DNA of 64,000 bases. Source: Pantoea sp. Cy-639. GTDB lineage: Bacteria; Pseudomonadota; Gammaproteobacteria; Pseudomonadales; Pseudomonadaceae. Position numbers and translations under genes: made by a program. A model generated the notes under the pieces. That model ran no database searches, was not told where the DNA came from, and worked only from the letters and a program-made list of their open reading frames with translations. Shown here piece after piece: positions 10,701 through 17,700 of this stretch. The first letter of the stretch is position 1, and each line of letters opens with the position of its first letter. The stretch covers positions 147,539 through 211,538 of the forward strand of contig NZ_VWXI01000010.1 of NCBI RefSeq assembly GCF_011752525.1. The letters run 5' to 3'.

Positions 10701-12350
10701 CTTCATCAGTGGCAAATGCGTTCTCCTGCAGGGGCGCAGCGCATTGCTCGGCGAGAGTTGCGCGATTCGCTGCTCAGTTGCTGGCAGCGCCGTCTCACTT
10801 TCCCAGGTTCATCCATCGAGCAAACCCAGAGTTATCGTTGGGCTGTCTTCAACTTGTCACTGCCGGTGCTGCCTGACCTGCCCGAGCAGGTCCGTTTCGC
10901 TCATGTCACCGAGCTGGCACTGTTTGAAGTGGGCCTTACAGCATTGCCCGAACAGTTCATACGGGCGTTTCCAAACCTCAGCACATTAGAGCTCCCAGGC
11001 AATCAGCTCACCCAACTGCCGTTGCAGCTCATGCAGATAAGAACACTGCGTAACCTGGACCTGTTCGCTAACCAGATCGTGCTGAGTCCGGCTCAAGCAA
11101 CCATCCTGGCATGTTGTGAGGCTCTGGAGTACGTCAACTTGTCGTTCAATCCACTTGGGCGCGCGTTCTCGTTGAGCGGACTTGGCCGGCTGCGCCGATT
11201 GCATATGCGCAGTACGGGGATCCGCGATCTACCTAATGCACTGACGGATAGACCGGACTTGCTTCTGGCCGATTTGCGTGACAATCAGATTGTTGAGTTG
11301 CCTGAGCACTTCTACCGAGCGCCCGGGTGGATACGCCGCAGCATTCTACTGAGGGGTAATCCGTTGACCGAGGCGCAGAGCTTGCGCTTGCGTGTCTCCA
11401 TGGAAACCGTGGGAACACTCCGTGAAGAGGTGGTCGTCGATACCCAGCATTCTCGTCAACGTTGGCTGGATGCCTGTCAGAGCACCCGCAGAGGGGTATT
11501 TTCATTGTGCTGGGACAATGTCCAGTCTGCACCTCGGGCAGGTGAGTTTTTCTCCATGCTCACGCTGTTGCTGCGTTCGGCCGATTTTCATCAACGCCCG
11601 CAAGCATTGGCGGAGCGCGTCTACGCGATGATCATGGCCATGTCGGAACACACCAGCTTGCGCGAGGAGCTGTTCAATGAAGTGGGCGAAACCAATTGTC
11701 AGGACGGTGCGGCGCTTTGTTTCAGCAACCTGGAGCTGCGCATGCTGGTGTGGCAGACGCAACGCAGTGTCGATAACAGAGAGGAAGGCTTGCTGCATCT
11801 GGGGCGACAGTTGTGGCGCCTGGACCAGGTAAACCTCATCGCAATCGAGGATGTACAAGCCCGGCGTGCAGGCGGGGCGGATCCTGATGAAATCGAGGTC
11901 GGGTTGGCCTATCGAATCTCCTTGCGCGATACGCTCGACTTACCTGTGCAACCAGGTGACATGCTGTTCAGGAGGGCGGCACGGGTGGACGAGGCGCGTG
12001 TCGCAGCTGCACTGGCGCGTGTCCAGGAAGCAGAAACGTCAGCTGCAATTGCTGCCTCTCTTGTAGAGCGTTCATTCTGGCAGGACCATTTGCAGCAGAC
12101 CTATAGAGCACGGTTCGAGACTGTCGATGCGCCTTTTCATGAGCAACTGGCTGCACTGATGGATGAGCACACCGTCATGGACGGTGAGCGGGTGACTGAA
12201 ATGAATCGCGTGCGAGATGCTCGGCGGGCCGCACAGCATCAATTGATGGAGGAACTGACCATCGCCGCACTGGGGGCCGAGGGTGAACCGCAGGCCAGCA
12301 GTGGAGCCGATGAGCCCCTGTCCCCGGGGGCCTCTGCAGCTCAAGATTGA
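7767..12350 (+). CDS. Giant LRR-NEL E3 ubiquitin-ligase effector/toxin
   Basis: A 1527-aa protein. Residues about 1-1040 are a large N-terminal part of the kind annotated as a dermonecrotic-toxin-type domain in Pseudomonas, with a hydrophobic helical patch at about 405-470. Residues about 1045-1210 are leucine-rich repeats (ELALFEVGLTALPEQF, LELPGNQLTQLP, VNLSFNPLG, ADLRDNQIVELP). Residues about 1220-1500 are a NEL domain as in IpaH/SspH/SlrP, with the catalytic cysteine at C1311 in NCQDGAALC followed by LELRMLVWQT. These enzymes ubiquitinate host proteins after delivery into eukaryotic cells. ATG 7767 is preferred over TTG 7755. There is no signal peptide and no obvious chaperone gene nearby, so the secretion route is unknown. 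It is monocistronic. Confidence 0.88.
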   Translation: MQADQASTVPDALALAQAYQDSIIAKRLPGWLTAASAQELQQLRIALRRSLDTRRKLSRVMAQLEGIDTFATPILASQMQTKFGHEYNVRRWEMLVGKREIVINSIPVGAHLSEVKYEPMPLVEVALRNFTEAQCASDRTQEGAQPRGNRLLNPRQGDVTPPGADQFARFCRELDLGAQYQRHLDTVLQPAVGFDQPSAAPRLLADTQRDALLVDAYEAKLKGVLTGAELQLIVELCNDDVLGRLNGDLVVANRLQLLGYAMQQIVVLAVMDEGFIRNTVKRVLVHIPDDEQGAWCAFDSLRDFANALGRRLREPAYQAFFSRFVCRRDSQAFYGEIIPAYADLATLANYDLDETLEPYGMPLFNTLATARIAQIKDDASLIAVPVAKLDREVEAAHDRRLAAEGWTLLNLAGLFVPAIGAGLLAITAWKLLGEVYHGMAAWREGDDNEALGHLLNVAGDVATMTLTSAGLLLTRRIWQGATLVDELVPAQLEDGTVRLWNQDLTPFRVAAPAPGAVRDAQGIHRLGERAWVEIDGGYYAVEQRTTTGDWRLSARESHAPLLCHNGAGAWRLWSEQPAQWDDRHVMFRRLGEQVRGLDDEQVDQALAAHALDADHLRALHVHGQPPDSALLDTVLRIKLDQRIRNVIGELQSGETVTDQVVLGHARSMLESITNSDAGLAEHMSSRRRELFQRLYDSAQEADSPSVALLRRAFSSLHGPAARELLNAASVADRRLLEVDGRISLRLSEAAHDCVQRIRTARAFEAFVIDSAQDADTARAAVAMSKYLPNASTGIRWRLFEPGREANLELLASEHGARHYGLLHRAGRFQLLDDQGRATGAPGELFEVMASAYDQEQRQALGVGDPVAHNLRVLLGRHVKARRAEVQALFGQRLDNEVWFRPPQRLQDGRIGYPLTGRGEAGASNSRRPQALFATVRALYPSFTDEQTTTWINDVQAAGLNLEPELSRLGQELEALGTRLHQWQMRSPAGAQRIARRELRDSLLSCWQRRLTFPGSSIEQTQSYRWAVFNLSLPVLPDLPEQVRFAHVTELALFEVGLTALPEQFIRAFPNLSTLELPGNQLTQLPLQLMQIRTLRNLDLFANQIVLSPAQATILACCEALEYVNLSFNPLGRAFSLSGLGRLRRLHMRSTGIRDLPNALTDRPDLLLADLRDNQIVELPEHFYRAPGWIRRSILLRGNPLTEAQSLRLRVSMETVGTLREEVVVDTQHSRQRWLDACQSTRRGVFSLCWDNVQSAPRAGEFFSMLTLLLRSADFHQRPQALAERVYAMIMAMSEHTSLREELFNEVGETNCQDGAALCFSNLELRMLVWQTQRSVDNREEGLLHLGRQLWRLDQVNLIAIEDVQARRAGGADPDEIEVGLAYRISLRDTLDLPVQPGDMLFRRAARVDEARVAAALARVQEAETSAAIAASLVERSFWQDHLQQTYRARFETVDAPFHEQLAALMDEHTVMDGERVTEMNRVRDARRAAQHQLMEELTIAALGAEGEPQASSGADEPLSPGASAAQD

Positions 12351-12413
12351 TTGCGGTGGCCCAGACTGTGCCGTTCTTGCACAAGCATCTGGGCAAAGCC
12401 CGGGCCCGCTGCT

Positions 12414-12453
12414 CGGGATGTTCAAGGCGCGCGGGCACGCCGTGAACATCCCG
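12414..12453. terminator. Inverted repeat between convergent genes
   Basis: CGGGATGTTCA and TGAACATCCCG form a perfect 11-bp inverted repeat; the 18-base interval can extend the stem by GGCG/CGCC. It sits between the stop of the NEL gene and the stop of the NHL gene, as expected for a shared bidirectional terminator. No clear T-run follows on either strand, so this is a structural call. Confidence 0.45.
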
Positions 12454-12478
12454 GGTCGGTCACCTGCCTTTCCCCCGG

Positions 12479-13531
12479 TCAGAGCTGCACCCGCCGCAAC
12501 CAGCCACGCAAGGGCACCTCAGCGCCATGCGGCCCCGGCAGCGTGCGGCCCACCAGGCCCATGCCCTCGCTGACCAGCACAGTGTCCTGTACCCGACACA
12601 GGTTGGACGGCGTATCCAGGCCACGGGCAAGCACCGTCACCTGGTCGTTGCCCAGGTCGCACTGCAGCAGTCTCCCGCTGAAACGGGTGAACCCGCCATG
12701 CAGGGTCTCACCGCTCCAGCTGGCGGGCAGGGGCTGCTGCAGGCTGTCGCAGAGTTCCAGCACCAGCAGGTTGCCTTCGACGGTCAGCGCCAGGCCGGTG
12801 GGCAGTTGCAGGCCGCGTACCAGCACCTCGATATGCCCGCTGGCCGGCCAGACCCGGATCACCTGGCCGGCCCGCGCGGCAAAGTCGATGCCCTTGCGGC
12901 CCGGATCGCCGTGCAGTTCACCGGAGAACAGACTGATCAGCACGGCGTCCGTGGCCGGTTCATGGACCAGGGTGACGGGCACCGCTTCCTGGCCTTGCGC
13001 CAGTTCCGGCAACTGCACCAGCACGCATTCCGGCTGGCCGGCGCTGAACTCCACCAACTGGTTGGTGTCCGGCTTGACCGCCAGCCAACTGCGCCGGGGC
13101 GGGTAGTAGCACAGTGCGTTGAGGTTGCCGTGGCTATGGAAGATCGGCTCGGGCGGGCTGAACTGCAGGTCGAGCAGACACGAGCCGCCGACATAGTCGG
13201 TCTGGCTGGCCAGGCAGTGGCCGTCACCGCAGGCGATGTCCGACAACCCCATGACTTCATCGCGCAGCATGCGCGCCTGCATGTTCATGGCGCGGAAACC
13301 TTGCGCCACGGTTTCGCGGGGCAGGTAGCCGCCGGGGGTGTCCGGGTCCGGGCGCAGCCGGCTGAGCCGGCCGCTGAACGGTTGCTCGGCCTGGCCCGAG
13401 CCTGCTTCGGCCAGCAGCAGGCTGCCGTCGGTTTGCAGGCACAGGCCGCGGGGGTTGAGCAGGTCCTCGGCGATGATCGCGCTGGGGCGCAGGGTCTCGC
13501 GGGGCGATGGCGGTATCTCGATCGATGGCAT
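12479..13531 (-). CDS. NHL/SMP-30-type beta-propeller, ScyD/ScyE-like
   Basis: A 350-aa protein with repeated propeller blades: LLNPRGLCLQTDGSLLLAEAG near the N-terminus, GLQLPTGLALTVEGNLLVLE and GLDTPSNLCRVQDTVLVSE later. This PxGLxxxxDGxLxVxE pattern is that of NHL/SMP-30 proteins and of the ScyD/ScyE family of cyanobacterial scytonemin clusters. No signal peptide is visible, unlike cyanobacterial ScyE. ATG 13531 is preferred (GGGAG seven bases upstream) over GTG 13537. It lies 32 bp after the stop of the preceding gene and closes the twelve-gene run. Its biochemical activity is unknown; a sugar-lactonase-like or binding role is possible. Confidence 0.7.
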   Translation of the reverse strand: MPSIEIPPSPRETLRPSAIIAEDLLNPRGLCLQTDGSLLLAEAGSGQAEQPFSGRLSRLRPDPDTPGGYLPRETVAQGFRAMNMQARMLRDEVMGLSDIACGDGHCLASQTDYVGGSCLLDLQFSPPEPIFHSHGNLNALCYYPPRRSWLAVKPDTNQLVEFSAGQPECVLVQLPELAQGQEAVPVTLVHEPATDAVLISLFSGELHGDPGRKGIDFAARAGQVIRVWPASGHIEVLVRGLQLPTGLALTVEGNLLVLELCDSLQQPLPASWSGETLHGGFTRFSGRLLQCDLGNDQVTVLARGLDTPSNLCRVQDTVLVSEGMGLVGRTLPGPHGAEVPLRGWLRRVQL

Positions 13532-13563
13532 GGGCACTCTCCCAGGGCTGGTCAGGGGCGTGG

Positions 13564-15375
13564 CTACTGCGGCGGCTGCCAGGGCTCGCCGGTCAGGTAG
13601 GCGCGCAGCAGCGCACGCTGGCTGGGCGACATCGAGCGGACCACGGGCATGTACAGCGTGGTGCCCTTGTAGGCGTCCGCGGTGCGGGCAAGGATCGGCG
13701 CCTTGGCGGCCATGATCGCGTCGGGCTGGTTCAGTGGAATGAAGCGCGACATGGCGGGGAATGCCAGGTAGTGGAAGCGCAGCACGTTCGGGTACACCTG
13801 CTGCCAGGTGATGCGGCTGCCCCTGGGGATGCCGAAGTCGGTCTGGGCATACTTGCGCAGGTTGGTGAAGTAGCCGCCATTGGCCTGGCCGTTGACGGTG
13901 TAGGTCAGCGCGACAAAGCCGGCCTGGGCGGTGGTGCCGGATTTCACCCCCACCTTCAGGCTGACGGCGAGCTGGCCGGTGTTCACCGTGATCGAGCTCG
14001 GGTAGTCGAGGAAACGCCAGTATTGCGGCGCCAGGTAGGACGGTCCCGAAGGCGCGCCCTTGATGTCGATCTCAGCGGGGTGCTGGACTGCGCCCCCGAG
14101 GTAGCGGACCTGGAGCGTGATCGGCAGGCCGTTGGGGTAGTCCTCGAGGTAGACGTTGCGCTGGTCGGCGTACACCCGATAGACCGACTCGGTGACGGCC
14201 AGGCCGGTGCCGGCGACTGTGCCGGGGGCGTTGAGACTCAGCGGATTGGTCCGCAGCGCATTGAGCTGGTTGCTGGTCATGGGCAGGTCGACGAGGCCAC
14301 CGTACACGTAGTAGTTGAGCAGTGGGTTGGCCTTCGGGTCGAGGGTGCCCAGCGGGGTCGAGCCTGCGGCGATACTGACCAGGCCGTAGTTCGCATTGGG
14401 CCCGATGGGACTGGTGATGTCGTCGCGGATGGCCCTGAAGGTCTCTTTCGGGATGAGGTTGACCATGTCGATGCTGAAGAAACCATTGCCGGCCAGGTCG
14501 GCATAGCCGGTGCTGCCGGTGTCCCGATTGACCAACTGGCGGCCCGCCTGGCAACTGGCCGGCTCGCCGGCGAAGGCCGGGGCCAGGGTGCCGACGACCC
14601 GACCAATGCTCGGGTTCGGGGTATAGCGGCCGGCGGCATAGTCGGCGTCCAGTTGCGCGGTGGTCATCGCAGGGCACATCTCGAACATCACGAAGCGCAG
14701 CACGATCCCGGTCGCCCCCGGGGCGTTGATGATCGCGCGCAGGCCTGCGCTGTTCTTGTTCCAGCTGACGATGCTGCTCAACGGGAAGGTCAGTTGGAAC
14801 GTGCCACTCAGGCGAAACGAGCCTGGCGCGTCCATCGAGCTGGGCAGCAGCACGCGCTTCTTCACATCCAGGCTGCTGCACACGGTGTTGCACTTGACCA
14901 GCAGTTGTACGTCATCGTTGCCGCCGATCTGCAGGCCGCCGACGAAGATCTGCGTGGTGGTCGTGGAGGTCGGGTCCAGATCCACCATCATCGGTCCGGA
15001 CACCGGCCCCTGGCCGGTGAGTGGATCGGTCGAGCCGAGCAGGTAGACCGGCCTGCCCACCAGGTCGCCGGTGGTGGCGACGCTGCCTGGGCTGCCTTGG
15101 GAACTGATCTTGGCATCCTGCAGGTCGACCACATGCTGGCCATAGTGATTCCAGCCGCCGGCGGTGTAGTAGTCGCCGGTGGGCGCGTTGATCATGCTGT
15201 TGAGCTGGTCGTCGCCATAGGGTTGGGCGCCAGGCGCCAGGGTCGAGGTGGTCAGGTCGAACAACGGCCAGTTCGGATTGCCGTTGTAAGGAATGCTCGG
15301 TGAGTTGTTGGGCAGGCTGACGTCGGTGCGGATGCCACCCCAGAAGTTCACGCGCGGGCCATTCAGGATGCTCAT
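13564..15375 (-). CDS. VioB/RebD N-terminal-half-like protein (copy 1)
   Basis: A 603-aa protein that I recognise only by partial resemblance. It begins MSILNGPRVNFWGG, matching the MSxLDxPRxxFxG opening of VioB, RebD and StaD, which couple two imine forms of indole-3-pyruvate. Further shared landmarks are FVMFEMCP, GRVVGTLAPAF...AGRQLV, and a C-terminal LYMPVVRSMSPSQRALLRAYL. The protein stops there and lacks the C-terminal ferritin-like domain of VioB. It has no signal peptide. It overlaps the upstream cytochrome gene by four bases (ATGA), with GAGGA eight bases before its ATG, and is a paralogue of the protein at 17701-20058. The VioB link rests on remembered sequences, so function is open: imine/amine chemistry is an inference. 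Confidence 0.6.
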   Translation of the reverse strand: MSILNGPRVNFWGGIRTDVSLPNNSPSIPYNGNPNWPLFDLTTSTLAPGAQPYGDDQLNSMINAPTGDYYTAGGWNHYGQHVVDLQDAKISSQGSPGSVATTGDLVGRPVYLLGSTDPLTGQGPVSGPMMVDLDPTSTTTTQIFVGGLQIGGNDDVQLLVKCNTVCSSLDVKKRVLLPSSMDAPGSFRLSGTFQLTFPLSSIVSWNKNSAGLRAIINAPGATGIVLRFVMFEMCPAMTTAQLDADYAAGRYTPNPSIGRVVGTLAPAFAGEPASCQAGRQLVNRDTGSTGYADLAGNGFFSIDMVNLIPKETFRAIRDDITSPIGPNANYGLVSIAAGSTPLGTLDPKANPLLNYYVYGGLVDLPMTSNQLNALRTNPLSLNAPGTVAGTGLAVTESVYRVYADQRNVYLEDYPNGLPITLQVRYLGGAVQHPAEIDIKGAPSGPSYLAPQYWRFLDYPSSITVNTGQLAVSLKVGVKSGTTAQAGFVALTYTVNGQANGGYFTNLRKYAQTDFGIPRGSRITWQQVYPNVLRFHYLAFPAMSRFIPLNQPDAIMAAKAPILARTADAYKGTTLYMPVVRSMSPSQRALLRAYLTGEPWQPPQ

Positions 15376-16670
15376 GGTTCAGTCCTCGTCCAGGTTGGGG
15401 TCGCGAGCGGCGACTTGGCGAATTTGAACAGGTAGGAATAGTCGGACTTGTACGGGCTCTTGACCGGCGTGGCCATGGAATGGCAGTTCATGCAGCTGCT
15501 GTTGGGCTGGATGTAGCTCTCCAGGGTCACGTTGGCCGAGAGCGCCGGAGTCGGCTGGCCCAGCGGGTTGCCGGGGTTGTCGGGGAAGCGCGGACGCTGG
15601 GTGGTGACCAGTTGGTAGTACTTCAGCACGCTGTTCTGCAGGCCCGGATCGCTGCGGTAACGGGCATTGACCTGCTGGGTGTCGGCGGCGATCGGGTAGA
15701 GCCGGTCCAGCGGGTTCGGCGTCTGGAACGTGGTGCCGGGCTTGGGCACGCAGACCAGGTGCACGCCTTGGGTCTGCCAGTTGCAGGGCGACTGGTTGAG
15801 ACTGGCGGCGGGCGCGCTGGGGTTGAAGTACGAGTAGTTCACCCCGGCGACTGGCTGGTCTACCCATTGGCCGTTGCGTTGCGCCTTGGGTGGCACGTTG
15901 TCGACCTGCTCGAAGGTCGACCAGATCCACTGCGGGTAGCCACTGGCCTTGGTGATGATGTGCAGGCCGACCAGGCCCAGGTAGGCGTTGCCGACCCCGA
16001 TGGGCCGGCCCTGGCTGTCGAACCGGGTCACCTGCGCGTTGAGGGTCAGGTAGCGGCTGGCGTTGTCGCGGGGGGTGAGGATGCGCCAGCTCGACTTGAT
16101 CTCGATGGCACCATAGGGAAAGCGGATGTCACGGGCCTTGCCGACCACATCGGCATTGTAGAACTGGTTGGCGAGGATGTAGTTGTAGGACGTCTGGTTG
16201 GCCGAGATGTCGTAGTAGGTCGGGTTGCCGGCCTGATCGATCAGCCAGCCGCCGACAGCCTGGTCGACGGCATTGACCTGGGAGCTGTTCTTCAGCGCGG
16301 CGATGTTGATGATGCTCAGGTTGCGGGCGGCCAGCGGGGTGTTCCACGGCCCTGGGTTGGCCGCGCCGGGCAGGAAGATCTCGGCCACCGTCTTGTAGGT
16401 CTGCCAGACGGTATAGCCGGCGGCACCGGGCTGCCGGGTACAGTCCGGGTTGCCGCGACGTCCGGCCATGGCGGGCCAGTTCAGGGCCACGAACATCTGC
16501 CAGCTGTACTGGTCGAATTGCGCCTGGCTGGCATCGGCGGCTGGTGCGCGGCTGGGCGTCTGGCAGTCGAGGGTGCTGGCCAGGGTGGCCGGCATGGCCT
16601 GTTCCCTGGCCAGCAACGGCAGGCTCACCAGGCCCAGCAGCAACATGGACACGCGAAATGGGGTTTTCAT
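15372..16670 (-). CDS. Secreted mono-heme c-type cytochrome (copy 1)
   Basis: A 432-aa protein with an N-terminal signal peptide (MKTPFRVSMLLLGLVSLPLLA) and a single heme c motif CMNCH at C393-C396-H397 near the C-terminus. The large region ahead of it is not a known cytochrome fold to me. It shares a series of landmarks with the other cytochrome at 20069-21208: SWQMFVALNWP, VWQTYK, GLHIITK, WIWSTFEQ and SSCMNCH. It is thus a paralogue, periplasmic, and matured by the Ccm system. It is coupled by a four-base overlap to the VioB-like gene that follows, suggesting that the two products work as a pair. The electron partner is unknown. Confidence 0.78.
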   Translation of the reverse strand: MKTPFRVSMLLLGLVSLPLLAREQAMPATLASTLDCQTPSRAPAADASQAQFDQYSWQMFVALNWPAMAGRRGNPDCTRQPGAAGYTVWQTYKTVAEIFLPGAANPGPWNTPLAARNLSIINIAALKNSSQVNAVDQAVGGWLIDQAGNPTYYDISANQTSYNYILANQFYNADVVGKARDIRFPYGAIEIKSSWRILTPRDNASRYLTLNAQVTRFDSQGRPIGVGNAYLGLVGLHIITKASGYPQWIWSTFEQVDNVPPKAQRNGQWVDQPVAGVNYSYFNPSAPAASLNQSPCNWQTQGVHLVCVPKPGTTFQTPNPLDRLYPIAADTQQVNARYRSDPGLQNSVLKYYQLVTTQRPRFPDNPGNPLGQPTPALSANVTLESYIQPNSSCMNCHSMATPVKSPYKSDYSYLFKFAKSPLATPTWTRTEP

Positions 16671-16689
16671 GGCGATCCCTCGTCGTGGC

Positions 16690-17631
16690 TCAGGGTTTAG
16701 GCAGGGTCAATTGGTCCCACTGCGCCTTGCGGCCATTGCTCTGCGGGGTGGGCGGGTTGAACAGCTGGCAGGGCGGCGGGTTGGACGGGCACATGGCCGC
16801 GACCTGGGCCCAGGTCTGGCGCGGGTCCGGCTGGACCCGGCGAAAGCCCCGGTAGTTCTGGCTGACGATCGGCGCGTTGGCGATGCTGGCATCGCCGGAG
16901 AAATAGAACGACTGCGGCGGTCGGAAGGGGGGTTGTCCCGAGGCGGTCTTGTAGAACGCAAAGCCGAACAGGATCGGCCCCTGGGGCGAGGCGAGGTCCA
17001 GGGCGTAGGCCTGCACGCTGCCGCCCAGGTGCTGGCTGCGCGCGGGGCTATAGGGCAGGTGCTTGACGAAGTCCTGGCGCGGCGGATGGTTCATGGGCGA
17101 GAACATGCAGCACGCCGGCATGTCCTTGGGGCGGTCCTGCGGGTAGGTCAGGAAGTACGCCTTGTTGCCCAGCGACACGAAGGAGCAGGTGTAGTTGTTG
17201 TCTTTGATCGGGAAGATCGGCAGGCAGTACTTCTCGTAGTGCTCCATCATCGCGCCGAAGCCGTCGCCGTCCGCCGGGATGTAGGTGCTGTCGTAGTAGC
17301 TGGTGCCGCGGGACACCGTGTAGTCCGACGGTGACAGGGTACTGGGTGGATCGCTGTAGGGCGGCGGGTTGCGCTGGTAGTTGCGCATCACCCGGTACAT
17401 GGTCCACTCGCTGGTCCAGTAGGCGGGGAAGAACGGGTCGGAAGGATCACTGTCGGCGCGCTTGGCGATGCAATTGCCATTGCTCGCGTTGCAGCCCGCG
17501 TTGTTGTGCACGCCGCTGGTGAAGTACACCGCTCTGCTGAGAGGTACAGCGCCGCTGTCTGCCTGGGCCAGGGCCCAGGGGCAGAACAGCAGGCCCAGCA
17601 GCAACAGGCGGTTCAGAAGACTGAGGTTCAT
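16690..17631 (-). CDS. Secreted cysteine-rich protein of unknown function
   Basis: A 313-aa protein with a clear signal peptide (MNLSLLNRLLLLGLLFCPWALAQA, cleavage after AQA). The mature part contains eight cysteines (including NGNC, KYCLP, NYTCSF, PACCMF, AAMCPS and PPPCQL), consistent with disulphides in the periplasm, and no CxxCH. It is rich in Pro, Tyr and Phe. It sits between the two VioB-like/cytochrome modules, 19 bp before the second cytochrome, with AGGAG six bases before its ATG. I do not recognise the family. Position suggests it is part of the same periplasmic assembly. Confidence 0.7.
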   Translation of the reverse strand: MNLSLLNRLLLLGLLFCPWALAQADSGAVPLSRAVYFTSGVHNNAGCNASNGNCIAKRADSDPSDPFFPAYWTSEWTMYRVMRNYQRNPPPYSDPPSTLSPSDYTVSRGTSYYDSTYIPADGDGFGAMMEHYEKYCLPIFPIKDNNYTCSFVSLGNKAYFLTYPQDRPKDMPACCMFSPMNHPPRQDFVKHLPYSPARSQHLGGSVQAYALDLASPQGPILFGFAFYKTASGQPPFRPPQSFYFSGDASIANAPIVSQNYRGFRRVQPDPRQTWAQVAAMCPSNPPPCQLFNPPTPQSNGRKAQWDQLTLPKP

Positions 17632-17700
17632 GGGACACTCCTGTGAAATGCCGGGTGACAGGCCCTGTCACCCGGTGTGCTGGGGCAAGTGGCGTGCGCC

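Noticed and set aside
13507..15303. Plus-strand open frame of about 600 codons opposite the first VioB-like gene
   Set aside because: Same reason: low-complexity composition and complete overlap with a minus-strand gene that has a clear start and paralogue.
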